A stretch of DNA of 64,000 nucleotides from NCBI RefSeq assembly GCF_964340395.1, contig NC_135553.1, positions 1,176,001 through 1,240,000 of the forward strand, written 5' to 3'. This document shows, piece after piece, positions 47,301 through 60,200 of this stretch. The first letter of the stretch is position 1. Each line of letters starts with the position of its first letter. The stretch comes from Glandiceps talaboti. Lineage: Eukaryota; Hemichordata; Enteropneusta; Spengelidae. The notes beneath the pieces were generated by a model, which saw nothing but the letters and a program-made list of their open reading frames with translations, made no database searches and had not been told where the DNA came from. The position numbers and the translations under genes were made by a program.

Positions 47301-50300
47301 CAAACACTGAAATGGAATGGAAAGGCCAAAATTGTAAGTATCTACTTGTCAAAGTGTTGTATGGATACATTTAGACACTTTTCAAAACTTGTACCTCTCA
47401 AAGGGAGTTCTCCTACATGTAGGTAGGAATAATCCATACAACCAAGACCCAACTATAGCGGTATTCAGTTTGTATCTGGTTATTACTATTCTTATTAAAA
47501 TGGAAGGTAAAACAAAGCTACATGATGCAAATCCAAACGATGCTACACTTATAACATTTAGATTCATACATATATTTCAACACATTTAATAAACTAAAAT
47601 GACAATATTTCTCTTCTAAGACTGACTTACCATTTTGATACTTAGGTTGTTTTGCTTTGGCAATACTTCTCTCTAAAGCAAGCTTAGCTGGACTTGGTGC
47701 AGGAAGCAATCTCTTCCTACGTATGGAGCTCAACCACATCCATCCATCCCCACTAAGGAGACGATATTCCTCACCCTTCTGTTTCCATACCTAATAATCA
47801 AATACAAGAACATAGACAAGTGTTATTAAGTTATTACAGTGCTGTGACTCAAGACTATTAATAGTTGCTATTTTCACCAAGCTATGTAACAACAGAGTGA
47901 ACGTAATAAGTATAAGTATGTTGATAGCTTTTACTACTTATGAAGAGTGTTTCTTATGGGGATATGATTCCCACTGGAAACAGGCATCTCTGTTTTGTTT
48001 CCTACAAATTCCTGTTGTCCTTTTTGTCTTCTATCAATTAAGGGGTGGAATTCATTACTTTGCAATTAAAAAGGGATAACATGAAACAGAAACTACATAT
48101 ATTATATGCAACACACATCCTGTATGCATGTCATACCAGGCTAAAAGCAGAAACAAAGTACTGGCTTGTACATGGAAAATGTTTTATTCTTGTAGCTGAG
48201 TCACCATGGCAACATGAGAGACATTTAAATATCTATCACATTATGTATGACAACATAAAAACCCAGTATGATGACACCAGACTAAAGATGCTGGTAGAGG
48301 CGAAATGTAGTTACAGTATGGTCTTACCCATACAATCTTGCCTTCTACTCTTAAAGGTTTATGAATCACACGAGTGTCTTTAATCAAATAAATTCATTCT
48401 TTTTTAGCTACAAACTGCAGGTACAATGCTATGGGGGGGGGGGGGGGGCAAACACACAGCCTAACTATCAGCCTTGTTCTAGGTGTGTACTCACTGTGAA
48501 ATCTCATGTACACACTTTATAACATAATAATCCAAAACACCATCTCTATTAATTCAAGTATTCTAGCCATACTGACCTGATGCCTCAATGGAAATGTGTA
48601 GTGAACCCAATGACTCCTGTCAATCTCAGACTCATCTTGACCTCTTCTCTCTGCCTTCTTCCTATCTTCTCTTTCCATAGCTGTTAAGCGCAGCATTCTA
48701 GTGTGTCCAAGGCTTTCATTCCACACAAAGTTAAAGATAACAGGTTTGATTGCAGATTCTAATATTGCCAATGCTAAGGAAAACTCTCTTGGAGTACTAC
48801 ACATATGCACTGCTTTGACCCAATTATTTCTATGCACAGCCCAGTTGGAGTGTAGGAAGGGAGCAGAAATATTGCTTTCAAGCTGAGTAACACTGAGTCG
48901 AAGTGTAGAAACAGTTAAAACCCTGGAACCATGTACAGTGCCACTCCATTTAAACTCACTCAGCTGGGTGAGACTAAATTTATGTGACAAATGTCGACGT
49001 TTGTCTCTTTCTTCAGCATGCTGGGGTTTGTTCAAGGCCAGAGTGTTTGTTGTGTAAGAGTTCTTATACAATTTGTAGTTGCCTTCCACCCCTAATTTGA
49101 ACAGTTGTTGGTTCTTAGCAAACAACTCGGCGTTCTTTGCATTAATGGTCAAAGTACCGTCAGCATTCTTTGTTGTGTTAACACGTGTGATTTCACCCTG
49201 TGCGTTGATGACAAGTATGGTATCATTACTATTGGAGGATGTGGTGGTAGTTGTTGCTTTGCCACTCAGACTAGAAACAGTGGTAGATTTTGTGGGCTTT
49301 GATGTGGTATATGTGATAAATGATGTAGTTTTGGGTGGTGGAGGTTTGTAATTTGGATTTCTTGATCTTGTCATGATGCTTGATGTTGGAGGTGAATTTT
49401 TAGAAGGAGACGTCTTGGACACCTTATCAGTTTTACTGTCACCAGTATCTGTTGCAGTATCATCACTACCATCACTTTTCTTCACCTCATCACCTTGAAC
49501 TTTTGACATGATCTGAGAGTCACCTGCTGTTGATACATTGGTGCTTGCACTATCAGATGAGGCTGTTGTTGTTGTTGGCTTGGTGTTGACATTCCCTGAT
49601 ATTGCATATGTTAGCTTAGTACCATCTTTATTCAGAAACACAACTGTTTTTGTAGTTGAAGTTGTCTTAGAACTTGACTCTCCGTTTGTTTTCTTTCCCT
49701 CCCCAGACTGCTGTATGTCTTGTGTGTCCAGTATCCTCTTTGTAACATTTGGTATAAGGGATTGTACACTGATCACTTTAGTTTCACTGTCTTTCTTCTG
49801 ACTGTTGTCACTGATTTGATCAATGCTTGTTGTCTTGGACTCCTCTGTAGAAGTGACTGTAGTGGTGGTGGTGGTGGTGGTGATAGTGGTGGTTGTGTTG
49901 GGGACTTTATCTAGTGATGACATTGCTACAACCGGATCATTTGAAGTGGAAGTGTTAGTAGAGGTTGTATCTACCTCCATTTGTACATCACCACCATCTT
50001 TATTCACATCAACAGTTACATTTTTATTCTCTTCTTTCTCACTCTGTTTCCTTTTCAATGCTTCCTCAAACTCTTTCTGTTTGGCCTCCTCTTTCTTTTT
50101 CTGTTCTTCCTTCAGTCTAGCTTCTTTTTCCTCTTTGATTCTTTCTGTAAGCAGAAAAAAAAAAGACCAGGTTACATTGAAACTAGTAATTCACTATAAG
50201 GTTCAGTCATTTTCTTTGGAAGTTGTATTGGCCCTGAAAGGAAAAAGGGCTAATTTTTTGTTGTTGTCTTCACTTCACAATTTTTAAGTCAGACAGTTAA

Positions 50301-53300
50301 CAGATCATGATGCAAACCAATCTTTTTGGTCAGATGAAAATCTACAAATAAGAAAGGACCCCACTATTAAGAATATTTCAACATCAAGACTACAAAAACT
50401 AATACTAGAGTTTAGGAAGGGTATTTTGAGTGTTTTGATTCCAATTTTAATTTTGCAGAAAGTAAAGAATTTTGGAGTGAGATTGTATTTATCAAGCGGG
50501 TACCCAGAAAATACAAAATGACTTGGTGTCATTGTTAGTTTGGGCATGATTCATGTATACCTTATACATGTATGTTCATATGTGAAAAGTGAAAAACAGT
50601 AACTATTGAAGTAAGGTGAAATTTGAGTTGTGAGACATTCATACCATTAGCAGCTTCTAATGCAGACTTAACATTTCCTCTGGCTTGATTTGTTAAATCT
50701 TCAGTTTTCTTCATGTGATCCAGTATTTCTGGCATTTGATCACTAAGTGCTCTACACAGATCAGCTTCCCAATCCCTGGCATCCAAACACTGCATGAGTT
50801 CCCCTATCTGGGTCTTAGAGCTATAGTACCATAGTTTATCTTCACCTTCCCTGTAGTAATACAAATAATACAGATACCATTACACAAGGTTGGAGAGTAC
50901 TGAACAGCTGGCAGCATTTAGAGATCTAATCAAATCTCTTTGGAGACCAATTATATTATTGCTACCTACAGTTGTATTAGACCATGTTTGTTACTTATTA
51001 ATAAAGAATATTAATATCTTAATACACAACAGTGGTCTCCTGGAAAGTTACATTACTAGACTAATATGCATAAATATTATTATGTAAATACAGTTTGTGT
51101 TCTAAAGATAATGGTAGAATCCAATACTCTGTAAAGACCTCAGGGAAAACTGAATATAACATTAGAATGGCGTGAATTTTTCATTACCAAAAAAGTATTG
51201 TTCTTCGTTTATAAAAATTATAGAATGGAATCCTCTTCTATATTCTAAATTTGGAAACCCTGCAGTTACTAAGCCTTAATAAATACACAAACAGGATAAA
51301 ACTTGAGTACACGTAGTTTTCTATGACATCATGTTGGTAGGAACAGTGTTTATCTGAAGACAAATTTGCATAACACAGCAACATATTGTTATGTTATTTA
51401 GTTTATATTGTCTTCAGAAAATTATTGAGTGGCACCTACTATTTTATAAAAGTTTTGAAAGAACCTAGGAAACTGTAGTACTAATAATTATAATTAAAAT
51501 AACGAAGATTTATATTGTGCCTTGTCTGTGGACAAACACAAGTAGATTTGACCTGCCTGAATAAAAACACTAACAATATTTATATATATTGTCAGGAGTG
51601 AAAAAATTGAGACTGGACAATATTGACTAAAAAACTGAGACTGGATAATATCGACTAATTTCCATCAGATATTGAATGATCATAAAATTATTGCAGGAAG
51701 TGATTCAAAATGTAATTCTGGTGGCAACTCATTAAACAATGTTAATATCATAGTTGAATAAGGCCTAGAAATTGAACTGTAATGCAAAGAAAATGAAATC
51801 ACAAGACTAATCACAGCAATGTGTGTGGTGTTCATTATGTGTAATTGCAAACTAGGGTGTAGGTAAGTACTAGTAGGTACTATTACATGTAGGGATATTT
51901 GTTTACATTGACTGTCTTTTATAATTGTACAATATACAGATGAAGTCAAATATTGATAGTTTTCAAGTAAATGCCAAAATAAGCCATGTTATTTAAAATT
52001 TGACTAGAATGTCATGGAGATTGAAAAAACTCAGTTCACTGCTATTTTAGCATCTATTTATTGTGTATGTTGTATGGTGAGCAACTGTAGGGAGAGATAT
52101 AATTACAAGGTTCACCAAAAGTAGATTTGAAGTACTGTACTGTACAGAAATCATTACCATACCATACCAAATGCCAACAGGTTTTATTAAATTTCAAGTT
52201 AGTTTGCCAACAATTTCAATCAGATTTACAAAACTTACAGTCACATGACCACTCCAATCTGTGAAAATTCAAGATTGCTTAACCTATTTTGTTCTTATAT
52301 GGACAACTAGACATTACATATACAAATTACATACACAGATCAACTTACCTGGGGAGTATTTAATTTTTTTTATACACTAAAATTTGAATCCAATCATCTC
52401 ATTACAACACTACATGTAAATCAACCACTACATTTTAATTTGCACATTTACATATCTGTATAGTTTCAGTATCACATTTACATATCTGTATAGTTTCAGT
52501 ATCATTGCATACATTACTTCCCATCATACAGTAAAGCTTTCTTTATGCTTGGTGTTTCACAACAATGTGCTATATTGGATTGATAAAATTTAAATACTAG
52601 TTTCTTTATCACATATTGTATTTGTTCAACGAGCGTTGATTGCTTAGATTTGTATCTTGGCATATTCTGCTAAATCTGCATTGTAGTTGAGGTTCCCCTT
52701 GTTTGAGTTTCCATTGATTCATTTTCATGGACATAACAAAATGATGACGGAAAATAAATTTAACACAAAATAAATATGTTAACACAGGTACATGTAATAA
52801 CTGCTTTGACATACACTAAACAAGTCTTTTTGACAACATATGCCCACCCTATGAGCATTTACATAAATAGCGTTTGCAACAAATGGGTACCTACAGTAAT
52901 GTATAGTGCAATGCATGTAATAAGGTTTACAAACAATGCCTAGAGTACATTGAACTATCATCAGAGAAAAAGGCCAAGGTCAGCCTGAATCACACCACAT
53001 ACAATGTACATGTAGTCAAAGTTGTGAATTATTCTTGTACCATGAATGACTCTCAGCCTAAGATATACACAAGAATTATTCTGCACATACAATTTTTCAA
53101 ATGTGATGGGTAAGCCATTTAATCAAATTTGATATGGTCATTAAATATAAGTGACACATACAATATGTTCACCATACCTTTTTCTAGCATGTCCACTTTT
53201 GCCATTGCACTAGGTTTGAAAGAAGGTATGTATATCAGAGATACATGTATGGGTGGACACATACATGCGTTTGCAGACCCCATGATTTTAACATACATTT

Positions 53301-56300
53301 TGTAAGCCATGAGATTGAGAACTTTTGTGATTTGAGGCATGAATGAAATATGGTAACTACATGTACCCATAATGCAAAGCATCATAGTGCATGTACAAAG
53401 ATAACAAATTGTTGAGTAGTTTTGGCTGTTTATTATAGATTTAGTGTTATATTCAATAAGATTCATCCACAACAGATTACACCTTTATGGTAAGTTTTCT
53501 GTTCATAAAAACATATTTTGTGTAACTGACAAGGAAATAAAGGTAATTTGAATAGAAGATTAACAAGTTTCTTAGAATGTGTGGTGAAAAACCCAACCTT
53601 TTTAAGCAGTGTAGGGTAGTACTTGTCCTAGACTACTTACATGCACATGTGCTATTCATCATTGTGGGTACTCCTTTATCACTTGCTATATGGCAAAGTG
53701 TTCATAATGACAAATTTTTCAGTATATAGCATTATCCTTGATAGTGACACAATACCCTTGGTATTGACATAATAACCATGACAGCAACACAATACCATTG
53801 ATAGTGACACAATACCCTTGATAGTGACACAATACCCTTGATAGTGACACAATGCCATTGATAGTGACACAATACCCTTGATAGTGACACAATACCCTTG
53901 ATAGTGACACAATACCCTTGATAGTGACACAATGCCATTGATAGTGACACAATACCCTTGATAGTGACACAATACCCTTGATATTGACATAATACCCTTG
54001 ATAGTGACACAATACCATTGACAGACACAATGTCCTTGATAGTGACACAATACCATTGATATTGACACAATGCCCTTGATAGTGACACAATGCCATTGAC
54101 AGACACAATGCCCTTGATAGTGACACAATACCATTGATAGTGACACAATACCCTTGATAGTGACACAATACCATTGATAGTGACACAATACCCTTGATAG
54201 TGACACAATACCATTGATAGTGACACAATACCCTTGATAGTGACACAATGCCATTGATAGTGACACAATACCCTTGATAGTGACACAATACCATTGACAG
54301 ACACAATGCCCTTGATAGTGACACAATACCATTGACAGACACAATGCCCTTGATAGTGACACAATACCATTGATAGTGACACAAAACCCTTGAGACACAA
54401 TGCCCTTGATAGTGACACAATGCTATTGATAGTGACACAATACCCTTGATATTGACACAATGCCATTGATATTGACACAATGCCCTTGAACCCTTGATAT
54501 TGACACAATACCCTCCATAGTGACTCGGTGCCCTTGATATCGACACAGTGCCCGTGAATGACAGTGACACTTATTAACTCCCATTTGACCTTAACATGTG
54601 AAGGTCAATGTCATGATCAGCATTTAGTACTGTGGTAGTTATAAAATGCATCTGAAGGGCATAGAGTGCCTTTTTTCCCCAGGATAATACTATACAGCTT
54701 TTTAATCATTTCCTAGAGTGGGTTCTCAAATTTCTGTGTTTTTATAAACACCAGTAAGCACTCAAACGTATCAGAGTTTGGAGTGATTTCAACGAGTTTT
54801 GCTGTTTTTGTTAAAGGCCCATTTCAGATTAAAATTTAAATTAAATCTAGGTGTAAAATATGGTTATTTGGCAGAGAATGAGATATAGAAAAGGTTGGTT
54901 CACAACAAAAGAATAATACCATGTAATCCTTATTAAGATAAAACTAATGCAATGACCCAGGATTGAAACATGGCCCTTTAATGGATAAGTGAGTAAACTC
55001 TATCCATGTTCCTTAGGAATTCAACCGATTAGGTTTCCCACCCACATCATACATGTAGTTATGTAGAAGGTATGGTAATCTTTGCTATAGTACGTTAACA
55101 AATCTCCCCCTCTCTTTTACCTGGTACCCAAACCTTAAAAGATAGTTATTTTTAAATTATTTTAAATGGTGATGTAAATAGAAGTAGTGACTTTAATAAC
55201 TGGTCACAGGTGATACTATTTTTTAGTTGATTACTATGGAAAGCAATTTAGGGTCTGATTGATGAATTTGATAGTATATGATTTTACTTACACAATAATT
55301 CTTCTACACAGAAACCAGTATTTTCTACCATGTCTGTCGTATCCAATTGGCTCATGGCGTATCAGCAAACCACTTTTTTCCACTTCTGACACACAGTCAG
55401 TCACTCCTGATACTGTGTTTTCTCGACAAATTTCACAATTCCAGTCTTCTTCAGGTACTTCTTCTAATGGCGGATTAACACATTCAAGATGGTACACAGC
55501 TGAGCATGTTTCACAGCAAAGTAAGTCGCCCAGTTTATGGCAGTTACGACAGTGATCATCGTAGGTTATTGCCCCTTCATTGATAATTTCTTCCCTGACA
55601 CTGTTAGAACCAAGAAACTGATCTGTTAAAAGTTGAAGTACTTTCACTTTATCAGCAACATGGCCATATGGGTAGTTTTCATTTTCTGCAGCAGATATTA
55701 CTCGACGGAATTCTGAATCACTTTCAATATAACAACGCACAAGTTCTGGCCAGGTCATACCATCCAGGAAAAACAACTGGATATTTACACTGTCTTTAGT
55801 GTCATGAGGCCCAAATGTGGTGCTATTGGCATCTTCCTCTCGAAGTAAGGCTTTCAACAAAGCAATATGAGTTTCTGCTAACAATGCACACTGTTCTTGA
55901 CTTTGTAGAGCTGCACAAAAATCCTCAAACCTGTATGGAGTTAACCTAAGGTGTTGTCTGAAATGTCTCAACGTTTCATACACACTGACAGTTGTTAGGA
56001 GTAGTTTGTTATCAATCAGCAAGTCATCCGATGATGATGGAAGCTCTAGAGTGGGGATTTCTCGCTCTATCAAGTAACTTGGTGGTGATCTTGGCCTATG
56101 TGATCTGGCTCTCCTTCTACTTGGAGTACTACTAATGGTGCTGTAACTTTGAAAGCTACTTTCAGAATAAACGCTCTCATCGTCCGAGCGTCCTGTGTAA
56201 TCCGAATCAGTGTCATTGATGTTATTGTGGTTCTCACTTTCCGTTATTTGGTTGTGATCCAAACAGCCATCGTCGGCTTCGAGGACTTTGGCGATCAGTT

Positions 56301-56511
56301 GTTTGCTCTTCTTGGCGGCTTCACGGGTTCGAAATCTCGGCTCCCTCGGCGTGCGACTTCGTGGGGGTGTTGATATATTACTTACCGGCGTGCTAGAGCG
56401 TGAACTGGACGCACTTCCCGCATCACGCAGTATTTTCTTGCGTTTTGCACCAGGACCGAATCCATGAGGCACAATGGGATTTTTTGGCGGTCTTCCGCGT
56501 CCACGCTTCAT
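36947..56511 (-). CDS. BPTF: Nucleosome-remodelling factor subunit BPTF / NURF301
   Basis: Sixteen exons (high to low): 56511-55292, 50850-50645, 50144-48577, 47790-47631, 47306-44271, 43600-43450, 43207-43084, 42626-42290, 42067-41546, 41197-40840, 40467-40242, 39505-39264, 38874-38701, 38247-38055, 37772-37688, 37143-36947. All phases agree, giving 2,932 aa (human about 3,050). Order: AT-hook (RGRPPK, 4-9); DDT domain (about 170-230, RFEDFCAAL); PHD1 (about 320-362, [13 protein letters not shown]); coiled coil in exon 3 ([19 protein letters not shown]); a 23-unit TTEKD repeat (about 1142-1343); [12 protein letters not shown] and [17 protein letters not shown]; Gln-rich and poly-Gln regions (exons 9-10); two C-terminal PHD fingers (about 2703-2753 and 2763-2811), each with the four aromatic residues used for H3K4me3 binding; and a bromodomain (about 2826-2920) with the acetyl-lysine Asn in FYNPADS. 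Known role: largest subunit of the ISWI-containing NURF complex, sliding nucleosomes at methylated and acetylated chromatin. Divergent from AIMP2. Confidence 0.97.
37365..37552. repeat. (GT)n microsatellite, BPTF intron 15
   Basis: GT repeats with GTAC, GTGC and GTAT variants. Cys/Val frames are artefacts. Confidence 0.95.
38515..38630. repeat. (ATGT)n microsatellite, BPTF intron 13
   Basis: ATGT repeats preceded by GACTGTATGACTGTATG units. Confidence 0.95.
39127..39202. repeat. 27-bp triplicate, BPTF intron 12
   Basis: Three copies of GCAGTCATGGCATTTGAAGC, differing slightly. Confidence 0.85.
39669..40214. mobile_element. Long foldback MITE in BPTF intron 11
   Basis: About 545 bp, with inverted ends GATCGCAATATACCCCCTG and the complement of GATTGCAGTATTACCCCCTG. 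Longer inner arms pair 39779-39895 with 40025-40150 (GATTAGAAC, AGTGGTGG, AGTCTTCTCCTTATCACACT). The centre also folds (TTTATCAGTTTGTGTATGTC). No coding capacity. The exact ends and target duplication are not settled. Confidence 0.65.
41260..41393. repeat. (CA)n microsatellite, BPTF intron 9
   Basis: CACACA with CATACACAGACA interruptions, about 60 bp upstream, in transcription order, of the exon 10 acceptor. Confidence 0.95.
42868..42978. repeat. 18-bp minisatellite, BPTF intron 7
   Basis: Six copies of TTCACTTAGCAACAATGC with C/T variation. Confidence 0.9.
46434..47037 (-). repeat. BPTF: Coding minisatellite in BPTF exon 5 (TTEKD repeat)
   Basis: About 23 units of 24 or 27 bp, in frame, encoding variants of [17 protein letters not shown] and KSPSSTEKD. 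Subtypes cluster: SPSSTEKD in the middle and [16 protein letters not shown] toward the 3' end. The unit's low-complexity codon pattern also keeps frames open on the other strand. Confidence 0.95.
48431..48449. repeat. G tract, BPTF intron 3
   Basis: Run of about 18 G. Confidence 0.9.
50851..53735 (-). other. BPTF: BPTF intron 1, 3' part
   Basis: AT-rich intronic sequence with no gene on either strand. A two-copy repeat containing ACATATCTGTATAGTTTCAG lies at 52447-52503. Nothing else stands out. Confidence 0.5.
53736..54560. repeat. 20-bp satellite in BPTF intron 1
   Basis: About 42 copies of AATACCCTTGATAGTGACAC with CCCTTG/CCATTG and ATAC/ATGC alternation, plus shortened units TTGACAGACACAATGCC. 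Three overlapping long - strand frames are artefacts. Confidence 0.95.
54811..54981. mobile_element. Short TTAA-flanked inverted-repeat element
   Basis: Begins TTAAAGGCCCATTTC and ends with the complement of TTAAAGGGCCATGTTTC; 171 bp including both TTAA. Only the termini resemble the other TTAA elements. Confidence 0.5.
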
Positions 56512-57218
56512 GTTAGAAAGTCAATTTTTATGCACCAACAGTAAGGAAAATTGTTCACCTGTCAGATGGAGTAAGATATGACCTCACTCATTCACTGGGA
56601 TGGTGGGATTTCGGCACTTCTATATTTAGCCTCCATGTTGAATTTTGATGTCCGCCATTTTCAAGCGCCCGTGTGATCACGTGACCGACAGAGAAGCATA
56701 TTGTCCGTCGCTTCTTTCCTTATGCGAGACATAAACCCCTAATTACCATGGTGATGGCCATATTGAAAGTGTATCCCTTTCCGACGTTGCTTCAGATTAC
56801 GGTTTCGGAAACAGTGTGTGGTCAAATCTCGATACGATATTTTCTTGACATTTTCCCAACGAACAAGCTATATGATTGGCTATCTAGGGAATGATAGACT
56901 GTGCAGTTTATAAAATGAATAAAGGTAATTTAAGCATCTCCATCCTGGTAGAAAAGTGTTTTTATACAAAGAATTAATGCATTGGGTAGAGGACGAAAGA
57001 TACGCAATAGTCATTGGAAAAGATGGAATTTTATCGAGGAATATATTGTGTAAATATATTTCCTCTAGCCAATGGGAGACGTCGTTACTAAGTTGTATTG
57101 ATCACTGTGCATCTCTCGTTATGCTTGTTATGTTCTCACATTGACACGCGAGACTTTCATGCGAATCCCTTTCAGCTGAAAAGCCCGTTCATGCAGAGTG
57201 GAAGTGCACTGCTCTACG
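56512..57218. promoter_or_regulatory. Shared divergent promoter region BPTF / AIMP2
   Basis: About 707 bp separate the two start codons. Visible motifs: CCGCCATTTTC (56652-56662, YY1-like), TCACGTGA (56677-56684, E-box), ATTGG (56875-56879) and CCAAT (57069-57073), consistent with a TATA-less promoter for housekeeping genes. Transcription start sites cannot be placed. Confidence 0.6.
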
Positions 57219-60200
57219 ATGAATGGAACTGGAATGTACAAACTGAAGCCGATATATGATGAAAATGTCGATGTAGGCCTTCCTAACTGTATGTATAAAA
57301 TGTCGAGCATATACGGAAAGGACCCAGTGGGAAGAAATGTCCCAAACGGAATTGACGAGGTAATTATCACCAGACTTAAATAATGTGTCATGTGTGTAAA
57401 ATGTCTGTCCGAACATGGATGTTTCTATCACTCACTGATACTTCATGGTCCGACAGTCACATTGCGTGCACGTTTCTAAACGCGATCAACGTTTTGAGTT
57501 AATGTACATCCCCGTTTGGCCATAGACGTTTGACGGTACAATTTTAAATCCGTTTTGCAGCCACAAATACATGCGATGCTGGCAGCTGTGCTACGCACTT
57601 TTGCATACATAGAGAGGTGCCTCCATGTGTAAACGGTATGATTGGTACCAACTGTGATACGCTCGGTGCAGTCTGTCTCGCATTTAGAGGCCAGATGGGG
57701 TACGAGAGGGGGGGGGGTGTTAGTGCATATGCTGTGTAGAGTTGTTGCTGTATAATAGTTGCTTACTTGTACCATGAAAGTATAACTCACTTCCATGCTT
57801 GTCCCAATTATAATTACGGCCTTATAATTATTTCCATCCCTAGTGGCGACGTGCTCTCGATCCCCCATTGAGAGAAAAGATATTTAAAAATTAAATGAGG
57901 ATTTCACAACTGCTCATGATGAATACTAAGTGCACATACTTTGTGCATGTCATGACTTAGTCCTGTTTGCAGACAAGTAAATCAGGACTCAATTCTGACA
58001 ATGTCCCTTCTTCTACAAGTCTAAGTGATGTGTGAAGATAACGTAGTGTAAAATCGGAACACTGTCGTCAGGAACTAGACTATTCTTCTACAGAAGGAAA
58101 GGGACAATGTCAGCATCAAGTCCCAACTTCCCATCTACAAACAGGACTATACTCATGACTATGTGACATTCCCAAGCTTATTCAAGAGAGGTACAGTACT
58201 GATACTGAGAGCTGTAAGAACGACATCTTGTGTTTTGACATAAGGGCATCTGCCTTTCTTTACTAAGACTAAGAGTGTAAAACCTGCACTGGAACAAGAA
58301 GTTTAGTTTATCAGAATTATACATTTGATAATGTATCATAAATCATTAAATGCTATTGCTAACAAGTGATTACTTAAATTGTACCGATGTGTGCACACAC
58401 ACATTATGGTGACAGACCATTGGTGTTTGCTAGTAATAGTACCATATGTTTACAAGTGTATTATAAGGGGATACAGTTCCTCTATCATGTATAATAGATG
58501 GACTGCATTGACTGACAGTGGTGCTTAGATTGACAGTCAGAGGTGCATAGGTTGACTGGTGCATAGATATATTGTCAGTGGTGCATAGATATATTGACAG
58601 TGGTGCATAGACTGACAGTGGTGCATAGATTGACAGTGGTGCATAGACTGACTGGTGCATAGATTGACAGTAGTGCATAGATAGACAGTGGTGCATAGAC
58701 TGACTTGTGCATAGACTGACAGTGGTGCATAGATATATTGACAGTGATGCATAGATTGACAGTGATGCATAGATTGGTGCATAGATTGACAGTCAGTGAT
58801 GCATAGATTGACAGTGATGCATAGACTGACAGTGGTGCACAGATTGACAGTGGTGCAAAGATTGACAGTGGTGCATAGACTGACAGTGGTGCACAGATTG
58901 ACAGTGGTGCATAGATTGACAGTGGTGCATAGACTGACAGTGCTGCACAGATTGACAGTGGTGCATAGATTGACAGTGGTGCATAGATTGACAGTCAGAG
59001 GTGCATAGATTGACAGTCAGAGGTGCATAGATTGACATAGGTGCATAGATTGACAGTGGTGCATAGATTGACAGTGGTGCACAGATTGACAGTGGTGCAT
59101 GGATTGACAGTGGTGCATAGATTGACTGGACAGTGGTATATGTTGTATTTGTAGGATGATCCTGTTGCAGCATTGGAAAGAAGACAGGAACGAATGTTAG
59201 AAAAATTGAACAAGTTGAAATCAGATGTTGAAATGCTTTCGAAGCAAATGGATGAAAGGGCAACGACATGCAATGTGGTGCAATCATCTTCAGTACGTGC
59301 TACAAGAATATTGGTAAGTTCAGAAATTTACTGCTATCCTTAAAGACTTTCAGGACAACTTGGAAATTCTAGGATGATTGAACTGTCTAGTAATCTGGAA
59401 GTAATAGTATTACCAGTGATGTGGGTGAAATTCAAAGTTGTGTATTCAATTTCAATTTCAATTATGGTAGACATTAGTGTGGGCTTTTATCTGTGACACA
59501 ATGGTTTATTTATTGATATCAACCTGACTTATAACAAGAAGGATATTTACTGCCATGATACTTTTAACAGCAATACTGTTATATTAGTCATTTTGTTTGG
59601 CCATTCATTTAGTTTTCGGTATCATAATGTACACACTGAGTACACTTTTAAAAATATGGTTTGGTTTAAATTTACCACCTTTCTGTGTAGTCCACCATGC
59701 CGAGGTGCCTTACACATAAGTCAACCCAAAAATAATCAGACCATTGATGGCAGAATGACTCGGTATATCTTACACCTATGCTAATAACAGGTATTAACCA
59801 TGTTTATGTTGTGGTCATAAGACTCCATAGAGAACTGAATTAATGTGCGATATGATATCACATTTTTTAGTCAGCTGATTGTCTTGTTTGTTTGTTTGTT
59901 TGCAGGATGACAGCATACATGACATTGTAATAAATGCCAACCCATCTCAGCCACCATTGGGTCTTATGGTGTTACATCACCTACTGACCCCTAGAGCTCG
60001 AACTTGTACTTCTGTCCATGTCCACTCTTCTGTTACCAGTATTGATGACAAATTACGCAAATGTTTGCTTAATGGCACATCAACAGAACGAAGCAATGCA
60101 CAAATTGTTTTTACACTTATTTGGAAAAAAGGTAAATATTACAATCTTACTAGATAACCTTGCTCACTAGGAAAGAAATGCAAAGATGTTTAGAGCTTGG

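Noticed and set aside
53679-54570. Three overlapping Ser/Leu/Cys-rich - strand frames
   Set aside because: Artefacts of a 20-bp repeat, lying within BPTF intron 1.
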